DNA of 64,000 bases, taken from Chloroflexales bacterium ZM16-3. GTDB taxonomy: Bacteria > Chloroflexota > Chloroflexia > Chloroflexales > Chloroflexaceae. The notes under the pieces were generated by a model. The model saw nothing but the letters and a program-made list of their open reading frames with translations, searched no databases and was not told the DNA's origin. Shown here piece after piece: positions 1 through 8,237 of the stretch (its first letter is position 1; each line of letters starts with the position of its first letter). The DNA is taken from NCBI GenBank assembly GCA_004138175.2, contig RYFE02000001.1:1-64000 (forward strand), given 5' to 3'. Position numbers and translations under genes: made by a program.

Positions 1-1
1 C

Positions 2-43
2 GCAGCGCCGATCCTACTGGCGGAGCATCCGCTGGGAACCTAG
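2..43 (+). CDS. 3' end of an unidentified gene (partial)
   Basis: One forward frame is open from the left edge and reads A-A-P-I-L-L-A-E-H-P-L-G-T before a TAG at 41-43. A strong hairpin at 66-100 follows, which would fit a gene end. The fragment is too short to identify a family, and it could be chance reading of non-coding DNA. Confidence 0.3.
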   Translation, partial: AAPILLAEHPLGT

Positions 44-65
44 GTCCATGCACCCCCACCACCGA

Positions 66-100
66 AGAGACGCCCGCGCATAACAAGCGCGGGCGTCTCT
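66..100. terminator. Strong hairpin between convergent gene ends
   Basis: Perfect 14-bp arms (AGAGACGCCCGCGC and its complement) enclose a 7-nt loop. It lies between the possible gene end at 43 and the 3' end of pgsA at 124, so it can serve both strands. No clean T-run follows on either side. The arms resemble the GAGACGCCCC hairpin at 61487-61515, so it may belong to a repeat family. Confidence 0.6.
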
Positions 101-123
101 GTGTGTCTCGCGCCGCTATAAAT

Positions 124-732
124 CTAGTCGGTCGTCGGACGGGGCGACCAGCTGCTGCGAAGAAGTGGCCAGGCGTTCCAGAGGTACTCAAGCCCCGAGA
201 CAATTGTCCAGATCACGGCTAGGGCCATCGGCAGCGGCCAGAGGCTCAGCAGCCAGGCGAGCGACTCGTTCCCGCTGAGGATGCCTCCAGATTCCATGTT
301 CGCCGCAAGCAGCCGCCAGATAATTGCGACCACCTGGATCACGAGCTTCTGCTTGCCGAGCTTCCCTGCTGAGATGACAGTACCCTCGGCGGCCGCGAAT
401 GAGCGCAGCCCTGAGATCACAAACTCGCGCACGATGATGATGAATGCGATCCAGCTGGAGATCATCCCGGCCTGGATCATAGGTAGCAGCGCGCCTGCGA
501 CAAAGATCTTGTCGCTGATAGTGTCGAGAAAGATCCCAAGCGGCGAGACGACCTTGAGCCGACGGGCGATCCTCCCGTCGGCCATGTCGCTGAGTGCCAT
601 AACCAATAAGAGGAGAACGGCCCATAGGTAGAAGCTCGGGCTGCCATCAAGGATGAGCCAGACAAGCATCGGGGTGGTGATGATTCGAAACAGGCCGAGG
701 AGGTTTGGAAGGCTGCGGGCGCTGAAAAGCAT
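124..732 (-). CDS. pgsA: CDP-diacylglycerol-glycerol-3-phosphate 3-phosphatidyltransferase
   Basis: This integral membrane enzyme makes phosphatidylglycerol-phosphate from CDP-diacylglycerol and glycerol-3-phosphate, the committed step of acidic phospholipid synthesis. The CDP-alcohol phosphotransferase signature D-x2-D-G-x2-A-R-x8-G-x3-D-x3-D is complete (DMADGRIAR then GIFLDTISD). Several hydrophobic segments follow, and the 202-residue length is normal. I chose the ATG at 732 because AGGA lies 10 nt upstream and the N-terminus then reads MLFSARSLPNLLGLFRI, typical of the family. An in-frame ATG at 807 would add 25 unlikely residues. The subtype (PgsA rather than another CDP-alcohol transferase) is inferred from overall resemblance. 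Confidence 0.88.
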   Translation of the reverse strand: MLFSARSLPNLLGLFRIITTPMLVWLILDGSPSFYLWAVLLLLVMALSDMADGRIARRLKVVSPLGIFLDTISDKIFVAGALLPMIQAGMISSWIAFIIIVREFVISGLRSFAAAEGTVISAGKLGKQKLVIQVVAIIWRLLAANMESGGILSGNESLAWLLSLWPLPMALAVIWTIVSGLEYLWNAWPLLRSSWSPRPTTD

Positions 733-807
733 ACCGTCTATATCCTGTCGTGGCACATAATATCGCCATGGCGCCAGGCGCGGTGGGCTACAGGTGCCTG
801 TCGCCAT

Positions 808-1227
808 GGCGATTATAGCACCTTCCGTGTGCTACGCGCCCCAAGCCCTGCTTGGATGGCAGAGCTGTTGCAAGGGATCTGGTGCTTCGTCCCAGACCCG
901 GTTTTTTATTAGGTTTGGGCGGCGAAGCCGCCCGCGCACCCCCACCGAGAGGTGACGTTGTAACAGCCCAGGTTCTCTCTGCCCTGACTGAGTGGTTCAA
1001 AGGCCGTGTGGTATAATTCATCAGCCTATAAGCACCATCGTAGTGCGTCGAATTAGCATAGCGCTCTCCACGTAGCGTACCTCGGCGTGGCTTATCGAAC
1101 AGCGTCTTGCCTACATCGCCCTAGGTTATCTCCAGACTTTCTCATATGCCTGCTTACCCCACGCGACGATGAGTGGCCTGCTCTGTCTGAGCGTCACATC
1201 GCATAGCGAATCTACTACCTGTTCTAT
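808..1227. other. Non-coding gap with a GC hairpin and a possible promoter
   Basis: No convincing gene is present in these 420 bp. A short hairpin GGGCGGC-GAA-GCCGCCC lies at 917-933, next to a T-rich stretch at 901-910. A TATAAT hexamer stands at 1012-1017, about 215 nt before the 7TM gene, but no good -35 box lies at the right spacing. The rest shows nothing I recognise. Confidence 0.5.
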
Positions 1228-3147
1228 ATGACTACCGTTCTTGAGCAACTAAATCAGCTGCTCTCCGCAGCCGTGCTGATTGTAACGTTCTCGCTGCTCA
1301 CCTACATCACCCTGCAAAACTGGCGTAACGATATCACTCGCGCGCTTAGCCTTTTGCTCGGGGGTGTGGTTGTCGTCTACGGTGGTGATCTGCTGCTGTC
1401 GCATACCAGCGCTCCTGCGACGATGCTCTTCCTGGGCCGCAGCCAGTGGTTTGGGATCACCCTTGTTCCAGCGGCATATATCCATTTGGCGAATGCGCTC
1501 TTTGCCCTGAGCTCACATCGGGCGATCGCCGAGCGGATGCGCTGGCATGTGTGGTTGGCCTATGGCGCGAGCGCGGCATACCTGATGCTGGTGCTGCTGG
1601 GCACTGATCTGATTGTCAGCGGTGATATCCCCAACGGCCCGGTCGCACAGTTTAGCGCCGGGCCGCTCTTTTGGTCTTTTTGCCTCTTCTTTCTGGTCGG
1701 AATCGTGATCACCCTGGCCGCAGTGATTGACTCTTGGCGCAGCGCGCTCACGCCCGCCCAGCGCCGCCGTATGAGCTACCTCGGCGCAACCTTCGCCGCA
1801 CCTGCTATCGGCGTATTCCCGTTTCTGGTGATCGGGACGCCGACCCTCATCCCCGATAACGCGATCTTGATTTTGCAGGAGATCGCCAGCCTGATCGTCA
1901 TCATTATGATTACAGTGATGACCTATAGCGTGGCATTTCATGGCGTGCTCCTGCCTGATCGTCTGATCAAGCAGGACTTTATTCGCTGGTGGCTCTATGG
2001 CCCCTTTGTCGGCATCATGATCATCCTGTTCATTCAGACGATGCCCTTCTTTGAGCGCTTGCTGGGGCTGCCGAGCGATACGCTGATCACCTTTGGTGTG
2101 ATGATTATGACAGTGCTCATGCCAATCTTTGTGAGCAGAGTGAAGCCATACCTCGACGCCCTGGTTTATCTCCAGGATCATGACGAGATTGACTACCTGC
2201 GCAACCTGCCGCGCAGCACCTTTACTCGTGCCGATCTGCGCTCGCTGCTGGAGAATGCGCTGGTGGCGATCTGTGGTGCTCTCCGTGTGGAGACAGGGTT
2301 TGTGATCGCCCCTGGCGACGGTGGCTTTATGGTGAAGGCGATCTCTGGCGCTCGGCGCGAGGTGAAGCGCTTTGTGGGCGAGTACCCGCTGAATACGTTG
2401 CTGCCGCAGGTGGAGCAGCTACCGGCCCATGGCCCCGATGGCCTGATGCCGACGGATGCCTTCCTGACCTGCGGGGGCTTCTGCCTGTTGCCCCTGCGCA
2501 GTCCCGATGGGCACTTTCTTGGAGCGCTTGGTGTGGCCTACCCTCCGGAGCAGCTGCGCCAGGGGAGCTCGCTCGACTCGAGCGTACGCCACCTGATCGG
2601 CGTGCTCGCCCACCAGATGGAGCTGGCGCTCTCTACCGTACAGATGCAGCAGCTGATCTTTGATGCTCTGCGCGGCCTCGGCCCCGAGATGCAGTCGCTC
2701 CAGCAGCTCTCCTCGCGGATTGAGCAGGCGACCTCGGGCGATCTGGTGAAGATCGATAACGATGTGGTTATGAACCCGGACTTTCCGCAGCTTGTCAAAG
2801 ATGCGTTGACGCAGTTCTGGGGCGGGCCGAAGCTCTCTGATAGCCCGCTGCTTGGCATGCGAACGGTGCAGCGGATCCTCGATCAGCAGGGAGGTAGCCC
2901 GACCCGTGCGCTGCAGGCGGTGCTGCGCCAGGCGATTGCGAATCTGCGACCGGATGAGCAGCTTGACCAATCGGCGCAGGAATGGCTGCTCTATAACTTG
3001 CTAGAAGGTCGTTTTCTTCAACGTAAGACTGTTCGCGATGTGGCGAACCGTCTGGCGATGAGTGAGTCGGACTTCTATCGTAAACAGCGGATCGCCGTTG
3101 AGGAAGTTGCGCGGCAGCTGACCTTGATGGAGGATGGCGAGTCATGA
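1228..3147 (+). CDS. Membrane 7TM-GAF-like receptor with C-terminal helix-turn-helix
   Basis: The 639-residue protein begins with seven hydrophobic helices (about residues 11-237) resembling the histidine-kinase N-terminal 7TM sensor, plus two more at about 253-302. A cytoplasmic GAF-like region follows at about 315-480. There is no H-box and no N/G-box, so it is not a kinase. The last 60 residues (RKTVRDVANRLAMSESDFYRKQ and following) look like a helix-turn-helix. It may therefore be a membrane-embedded one-component regulator, or may pass its signal to the next gene, a receiver whose ATG overlaps this TGA by 4 nt (ATGA). The ligand is unknown. The 7TM assignment is fairly secure; DNA binding is inference. 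Confidence 0.7.
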   Translation: MTTVLEQLNQLLSAAVLIVTFSLLTYITLQNWRNDITRALSLLLGGVVVVYGGDLLLSHTSAPATMLFLGRSQWFGITLVPAAYIHLANALFALSSHRAIAERMRWHVWLAYGASAAYLMLVLLGTDLIVSGDIPNGPVAQFSAGPLFWSFCLFFLVGIVITLAAVIDSWRSALTPAQRRRMSYLGATFAAPAIGVFPFLVIGTPTLIPDNAILILQEIASLIVIIMITVMTYSVAFHGVLLPDRLIKQDFIRWWLYGPFVGIMIILFIQTMPFFERLLGLPSDTLITFGVMIMTVLMPIFVSRVKPYLDALVYLQDHDEIDYLRNLPRSTFTRADLRSLLENALVAICGALRVETGFVIAPGDGGFMVKAISGARREVKRFVGEYPLNTLLPQVEQLPAHGPDGLMPTDAFLTCGGFCLLPLRSPDGHFLGALGVAYPPEQLRQGSSLDSSVRHLIGVLAHQMELALSTVQMQQLIFDALRGLGPEMQSLQQLSSRIEQATSGDLVKIDNDVVMNPDFPQLVKDALTQFWGGPKLSDSPLLGMRTVQRILDQQGGSPTRALQAVLRQAIANLRPDEQLDQSAQEWLLYNLLEGRFLQRKTVRDVANRLAMSESDFYRKQRIAVEEVARQLTLMEDGES

Positions 3148-3515
3148 AGGTGCTTCTGGCCGAGGACGAGCCTGATATTCAGTTGATCACACGCCTGGCT
3201 CTTGAGGATGCGGGCTGCTTGGTTGTGGCGGTCAACGATGGGCAGGCTGCCCTAGAGAGTGCGCAGTCTGAGCCATTTGATGTGGTGCTGCTCGATGTCA
3301 TGATGCCGCGGATCGATGGCTTTACCACGTGCGCGCGCCTGCACGCCAATCCGCAGACGCGTGATCTGCCGGTGATCTTCCTGACGGCGAAGTCGCAGGA
3401 GCTTGAGGTTGAGCGCGGGCTGGCGATCGGTGCGCGGGGCTATATTGTGAAGCCGTTTGATGTTTTTAGCCTGATTGATCGGATCGCTGACATCCTTGGG
3501 GATCGTGCTGTATAG
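3144..3515 (+). CDS. Single-domain response regulator (CheY-like receiver)
   Basis: This 123-residue protein is only a receiver domain: acidic pair E7/D8, phospho-acceptor D51 in VVLLDVMMP, the FLTAKS threonine and the conserved lysine in YIVKPFD. No output domain is attached. Its start overlaps the stop of the 7TM gene by 4 nt, which implies translational coupling. The hybrid kinase follows 84 nt later. It probably relays phosphate from one of the kinases in this cluster; the partner is not determined. Confidence 0.9.
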   Translation: MKVLLAEDEPDIQLITRLALEDAGCLVVAVNDGQAALESAQSEPFDVVLLDVMMPRIDGFTTCARLHANPQTRDLPVIFLTAKSQELEVERGLAIGARGYIVKPFDVFSLIDRIADILGDRAV

Positions 3516-3599
3516 CGCTGTTCGCGAGGTGCAGGTCGGCAATGGGCCATGATCATACCACCACGCGTACCATCATCAGACGGAGGGGGCGCTGCCGAG

Positions 3600-6509
3600 A
3601 TGACGCGGGCGGCGCTGATTGACTCTCTGGGGTCGGCTACCTTGCGCGTGCTCTACGCGGCGAGCGGGCAGCTCGCGCGCTGCAAGAGCCGTACCGAGGT
3701 GTACGATGCAGTGGTCGGCTGCGCCCAGAAGCTGATTGGCGGCGCGGCGGCCTTCTTTATCCCTGGTCATCACTCTGGCCTGCTTCATCTCGCGGCTGGC
3801 CTGCGCCTGTCCGACACGACGCCAACGGAGATTAGTGCGCCACTTCAGTGGCTGGCGATGCTCTATGAGCACGGCTCAGTGGTGCGTAGCGATACGGAGG
3901 CTGTTGCGCAGAGCCCGCTCGCGCTGCTTTCGGAGCGCATGGCCTATGGCAGAGTGGTGGTTGCGCTGCCGGTAATGGGGGCGGCCCAGCATTACGGGTT
4001 GCTCGTCCTGGTGCCCCAGGTGATGCCGCTCACGGCATCACAGGAGGCTGCGCTGCTCGCCCTGTCTGGCGATGCCTCCATGGCCCTCGACCGGATTCTC
4101 CAGATCGAAGGCGTCTGGCGCGATGCCGATGTGAGCGGCTCGAACCGTGTCCTTGCCGCCGTCAATGCAGTGACGGATATTGGACTGCTCTACAGCAACC
4201 TGCTTGACCAGATGGTCGGGGCGATTCTTGCACAGATCTTGAGCGTGCTCGGCCTTGCCGGTGGGGCGATCCTGCTTTATAACGAACAGTCGGAGGATCT
4301 GGAGCTGACGGTTGTGCTTCCCGGCCCTAGTATCGGGAGCCGCGGCGCCGAGATGATCGCTCTCTGGCAGCCCACGCTGCTCGCGCAGAGCGCGGCTGAG
4401 GCCCGCAATGCGGCCAATCATGGCCAGTTGGCTGTGGTCATCGCCGAGGGCGATGCGGCGATCTCCTCTGTGCTCCAGTCTGCCGGGGTCGCTCAGCTGA
4501 TCAGCGTGCCGCTGCTTGCTGGTGGCTGGCTGACCGGTGTGCTCCAGGTGATCAGCACCCGCGAGTCTCCCGTTGATGATCAGCAGGTGCAGATTCTGCA
4601 TATTCTTGCCAGGCAGACGGCGGTGGCGATTGAGAACGCCCGCCTCTTCGCCCAGACTCGCAATGATCAGGAGCGGATGAGCGCTGTGGTGGATGCAACG
4701 AATGATGCCATCCTGATGCTCGATGAGCGCCGGCGGGTGATGATTATGAACCGGCGGGCGCGCTTCTTCTTCGGCCTCTCTGAGCGTGAGCTTCAGGAGA
4801 AAGATCTTGATCAGCTTGGCGCGCTCTTCCACCGGATCTTCGAGGACTCGCTGCGTTTCCAGGGCTGGCTGCGCCAGTTGCTGCGCTCCGCCACCGAGCG
4901 GGCGGTGGAGGATTTTCGGATCATCCGCCCCGAGCCTCGCCTGCTTCAGTGCTTCTCCGCGCCGGTGATGGATATTCACGACCGCTACCTCGGGCGAATC
5001 CTGGTCTTTCGCGACATCACCAGAGAGCGTGAGATGGAGCGTATGAAGAGCGACTTCGTCTCTAATGTCTCGCACGAACTGCGCACGCCCCTGACGAGTA
5101 TCCAGGGCGCGCTCCAGTTGGTGCTCGGGCCGCCACGGGGCGGTCGGGTCGGCATAGCCGACGGGATTCCGAAGCGCGCACGCGATCTCCTGACGATCTC
5201 GCTGAACAATACCGAGCGGCTGATCCGGCTGATCAACGATCTGCTCGATATCGCCAAGATCGAGCAGGGCCGCATCCAGCTGCGGCGTGAGGCGCTGGCA
5301 CCCGAGGATCTATGTCGCGACGCGGCGGCGGAGATGAGCGCCTTCGCCAATAACCGCGGGATCGCCATCGACGTTGATCTACAGACTAGGATGCCGAAGG
5401 TGTTCGCCGATGGCGACCGCTCGGCCCAGATTATGGTGAATCTGATCTCAAACGCGATCAAGTTCTCGGCTCAAGGCCAGCGGGTGCTGCTCGGTGCGCG
5501 TCACGAGGGGGCGACGATCTGCTTTACGGTGCGCGATTGGGGCCGTGGGATCGCCCGCGAAGACCAGGGGCGCCTGTTTCAGAAGTTTCAGCAGATCGAT
5601 AGCTCGGCGACGCGCGATGTTGGGGGAACCGGCCTGGGTCTGGCTATCTCGAAGGCGTTGGTCGAGGAGCAGGGCGGCCGGATCTGGCTCGATAGCGAGC
5701 CAGGGAAGGGCAGCACCTTTAGCTTTACCCTGCCGGTGATCCCCGAGGCCGAGCAGTTTGTGGATCTCGGTGTTCCGCATCCGCTGGCGCTCCTTTGTTG
5801 CCTTGGTTGGGCCAGCGCTGCCGTGGAGGCTGGGTTGCGCAAGGCTGGCTGGGAGATTTATGAGGCTGCGGATCTGGCGATGATTCCGGCTTTAGCTCAG
5901 GCCACTCCTCCCGATATTCTGATCATCGCTCTGCCACCCGATGATTCTGCCGCCGCAGCCTTGCTTGATGGGCTCGCTGCTGATGAGGCGACCCATATGG
6001 CTCTCGTGCTGGCAGTGGGCACCGGCGGCGCTCGGAATCGCCCAAGGGTGGTTCTGCTACCGCCCGATGCCTCGCCCGATACGATTATTGAGGGGGCTGT
6101 CTCGGCGATGGCTATGCGCCAGCCGCATATCCTGGTGGTTGATGATGACCCGTATGTGCGCCCGGTGCTGGTGCGGCTGCTCCAGCGCCACGGCCTGCGC
6201 GTAACGAATGTGGGTGATGGGTTCTCCGCGCTGGCGGCTATTGAGCGGGTGCGCCCTGATGTGGTGTTGCTCGATGTGAAGATGCCCGGCATTGATGGGA
6301 CAGAGGTGCTGCGCCGGATCAAGGAGAACCCGGCCACAGCCGCGACCCGTGTGATCATCCTGACCGCCAACGACCTCGGCGACTCGCTTCAGTCTCAGGT
6401 GATGCAGCTGGGGGCCAATGGCTACCTTGAGAAGCCGATCACCTACGAGCGACTGATCAGCGCTGTGATGGCGGCGGTTGTGCCTGATGAGGGCGCGTAT
6501 GGACACTAG
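3600..6509 (+). CDS. Hybrid histidine kinase GAF-GAF-PAS-HisKA-HATPase-REC
   Basis: This soluble sensor kinase has two GAF domains (about 20-165 and 185-350), a PAS domain (about 360-475), HisKA with phospho-histidine H492 in SHELRTPL, and an HATPase with N-box NLISNAIKF and G-boxes GRGIA and GTGLGL. A degenerate receiver-like segment (about 735-840) lacks the acceptor aspartate, and a full receiver with D892 ends the protein. No transmembrane segment is seen. I prefer the ATG at 3600 because GGAGGGGG lies 10 nt upstream; an in-frame ATG at 3549 has no ribosome site. The next gene starts inside its last codons. Ligands of the GAF and PAS domains cannot be read from sequence. Confidence 0.9.
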   Translation: MTRAALIDSLGSATLRVLYAASGQLARCKSRTEVYDAVVGCAQKLIGGAAAFFIPGHHSGLLHLAAGLRLSDTTPTEISAPLQWLAMLYEHGSVVRSDTEAVAQSPLALLSERMAYGRVVVALPVMGAAQHYGLLVLVPQVMPLTASQEAALLALSGDASMALDRILQIEGVWRDADVSGSNRVLAAVNAVTDIGLLYSNLLDQMVGAILAQILSVLGLAGGAILLYNEQSEDLELTVVLPGPSIGSRGAEMIALWQPTLLAQSAAEARNAANHGQLAVVIAEGDAAISSVLQSAGVAQLISVPLLAGGWLTGVLQVISTRESPVDDQQVQILHILARQTAVAIENARLFAQTRNDQERMSAVVDATNDAILMLDERRRVMIMNRRARFFFGLSERELQEKDLDQLGALFHRIFEDSLRFQGWLRQLLRSATERAVEDFRIIRPEPRLLQCFSAPVMDIHDRYLGRILVFRDITREREMERMKSDFVSNVSHELRTPLTSIQGALQLVLGPPRGGRVGIADGIPKRARDLLTISLNNTERLIRLINDLLDIAKIEQGRIQLRREALAPEDLCRDAAAEMSAFANNRGIAIDVDLQTRMPKVFADGDRSAQIMVNLISNAIKFSAQGQRVLLGARHEGATICFTVRDWGRGIAREDQGRLFQKFQQIDSSATRDVGGTGLGLAISKALVEEQGGRIWLDSEPGKGSTFSFTLPVIPEAEQFVDLGVPHPLALLCCLGWASAAVEAGLRKAGWEIYEAADLAMIPALAQATPPDILIIALPPDDSAAAALLDGLAADEATHMALVLAVGTGGARNRPRVVLLPPDASPDTIIEGAVSAMAMRQPHILVVDDDPYVRPVLVRLLQRHGLRVTNVGDGFSALAAIERVRPDVVLLDVKMPGIDGTEVLRRIKENPATAATRVIILTANDLGDSLQSQVMQLGANGYLEKPITYERLISAVMAAVVPDEGAYGH

Positions 6510-8100
6510 CTCCTCGGATCTGGATCGCTTCATCCATAGCCTGATCTCGCCGCTGACGGCGCTTCAGGGCGCGGTCGGCCTCTTGCGGCGCGCGGACGGG
6601 GATACGCAGCGTGCGCTGATTCTTCTGGCCACGATCGAGCGCAATGTCGAGCGGTTGCGCGTCGCCTGTGATCAGATTTTGAACCACGCCGAGCTGGCTG
6701 GCGACTCTATCCAGATCGCGCTGCCGACGGAAATGATCGGTGCGGCGAACCCGCATGATCATCCTCCCACCCAACCGCAGCCGCAGGAGTTGCCGGCGGC
6801 TCCTGACCGCGCGGTTGAAGTTTCTCATGTGGTACTTCCGCCTGAACCTGCGTTGCTGCTGCTGCTTGTGCGCCCTGAGGCAGTTGCGCCGTCGCTTCGC
6901 GAGGCGATGGAGATGCGTGGGCACCGCCTGATCTGGGCGCAGCACACGAGCGATGGGATCGATATGGCGCGGCAGTTCCGGCCAGGGTTGATCATCCTCG
7001 ACCTGCAGCTCGATTCTCAGGCGTATCTGGCGCTGCATATTCTTGGCGAGGATCCGGAGACGAAGATGATCCCGCTGGTGCTGCTGGATGACTCTGCGGG
7101 GGTGGATGGCCTCAATGATGCACGGCTGTTGGATGAGATTGATGCCAGCCTTGATGGTGCCAGCAGCCTACAGCGATCCCGACAGCATATTCTGATTGTG
7201 GATGATGAGCCGGATATTGCCGAGCTGATCGCCGCACAGTTTGCGGGTGAGGGCTACCTGACGACCGTGGTAGACAGCGGCACCGAGGTGCTGCGGATCG
7301 TGCGTGAGCAGCCGTTCGACCTGATCTTGCTCGACCTGCTGCTGCCGGATATCGATGGCTTTACGGTGCTCGGCGGCTTACGGGTGCAGCCTGAGACCCA
7401 GCTCACCCCGATCATTCTGCTGTCGGCGATCAACTCGCCGGCCGACAAGGTGCGCGGCCTACAGCTTGGTGCCGACGACTATATTACTAAGCCCTTCAGC
7501 GCTGCCGAGCTGAACGCGCGGGTGCAAGCGGCGATGCGGCGCAGCGAGCGCGAGGGTGGGGCAAACCCATCCACCCGCCTTCCCGGCAATATTGCGATTG
7601 AGCGGGCGATCAGCCAGCGGATTGATCACCACGATAGCAACTTTGCGGTGTGCTACTGCGATATCGACAACTTCAAGGCATACAACGACACCTACGGCTT
7701 CCTCAAGGGAGACGCGGTGATCCAGCGGACGGCGCAGATCTTGCTCGATACCGTGCGCGAGTACGGTAACCCAGACGATTTTGTGGGCCATATTGGCGGC
7801 GATGACTTTGTGGTTATTACGAGCCTTGATCGGCTTGACCAGGTGTGCGGTAAGGTGCTTGAGCGATTCGACGCCACCGCCCCCCTGCTCTATGATCGTG
7901 AGGCCCGCACGCGGGGCTTTATTCGTGGCGAGGATCGCCAGGGCCGCCTGACAACCTTCCCGCTGGTGAGCCTCTCGATTATCGCGGTCAGCTCGCGGCT
8001 CCGGCCCTTCAGCCACCCCGGCGAGGTGGCCCAGCGCTCGGTGGAGTCGAAGAAGCGGGCGAAGTTCATCCCCGGCAGCATTCTTGTTATTGAGGAGTGA
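6499..8100 (+). CDS. Receiver-GGDDF protein with orphan DHp-like N-terminus
   Basis: This 533-residue protein overlaps the upstream kinase gene by 11 nt. The chosen ATG has GAGGG just upstream. Residues 8-70 resemble a HisKA dimerisation helix: the H-box histidine remains (HSLISPL against HELRTPL), but no ATPase domain follows. A receiver-like segment without clear acceptor (about 115-215) comes next, then a complete receiver with D279. The C-terminus is a GGDEF-type domain with GGDDF at 433-437, where a catalytic acidic position is Asp instead of Glu, and with an insert after it. It may be a weak or inactive diguanylate cyclase or a c-di-GMP/GTP sensor; activity is uncertain. Confidence 0.82.
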   Translation: MDTSSSDLDRFIHSLISPLTALQGAVGLLRRADGDTQRALILLATIERNVERLRVACDQILNHAELAGDSIQIALPTEMIGAANPHDHPPTQPQPQELPAAPDRAVEVSHVVLPPEPALLLLLVRPEAVAPSLREAMEMRGHRLIWAQHTSDGIDMARQFRPGLIILDLQLDSQAYLALHILGEDPETKMIPLVLLDDSAGVDGLNDARLLDEIDASLDGASSLQRSRQHILIVDDEPDIAELIAAQFAGEGYLTTVVDSGTEVLRIVREQPFDLILLDLLLPDIDGFTVLGGLRVQPETQLTPIILLSAINSPADKVRGLQLGADDYITKPFSAAELNARVQAAMRRSEREGGANPSTRLPGNIAIERAISQRIDHHDSNFAVCYCDIDNFKAYNDTYGFLKGDAVIQRTAQILLDTVREYGNPDDFVGHIGGDDFVVITSLDRLDQVCGKVLERFDATAPLLYDREARTRGFIRGEDRQGRLTTFPLVSLSIIAVSSRLRPFSHPGEVAQRSVESKKRAKFIPGSILVIEE

Positions 8101-8237
8101 GCCACGTTACGGCATATCGCTCTCCGCCAGGGAATTGTCAGCGGAGATTAATCTTCTTTAATTGCGGTTAAGATGCGTACCTGATACGATGGGCGTAGCA
8201 ATACATTACCCCCAAGCAATGCCCAAGGCGCCATCGT

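Noticed and set aside
4038-5075. A 345-codon open frame on - opposite the hybrid kinase
   Set aside because: Antisense shadow; its composition mirrors kinase codons and no ribosome site or family is seen.
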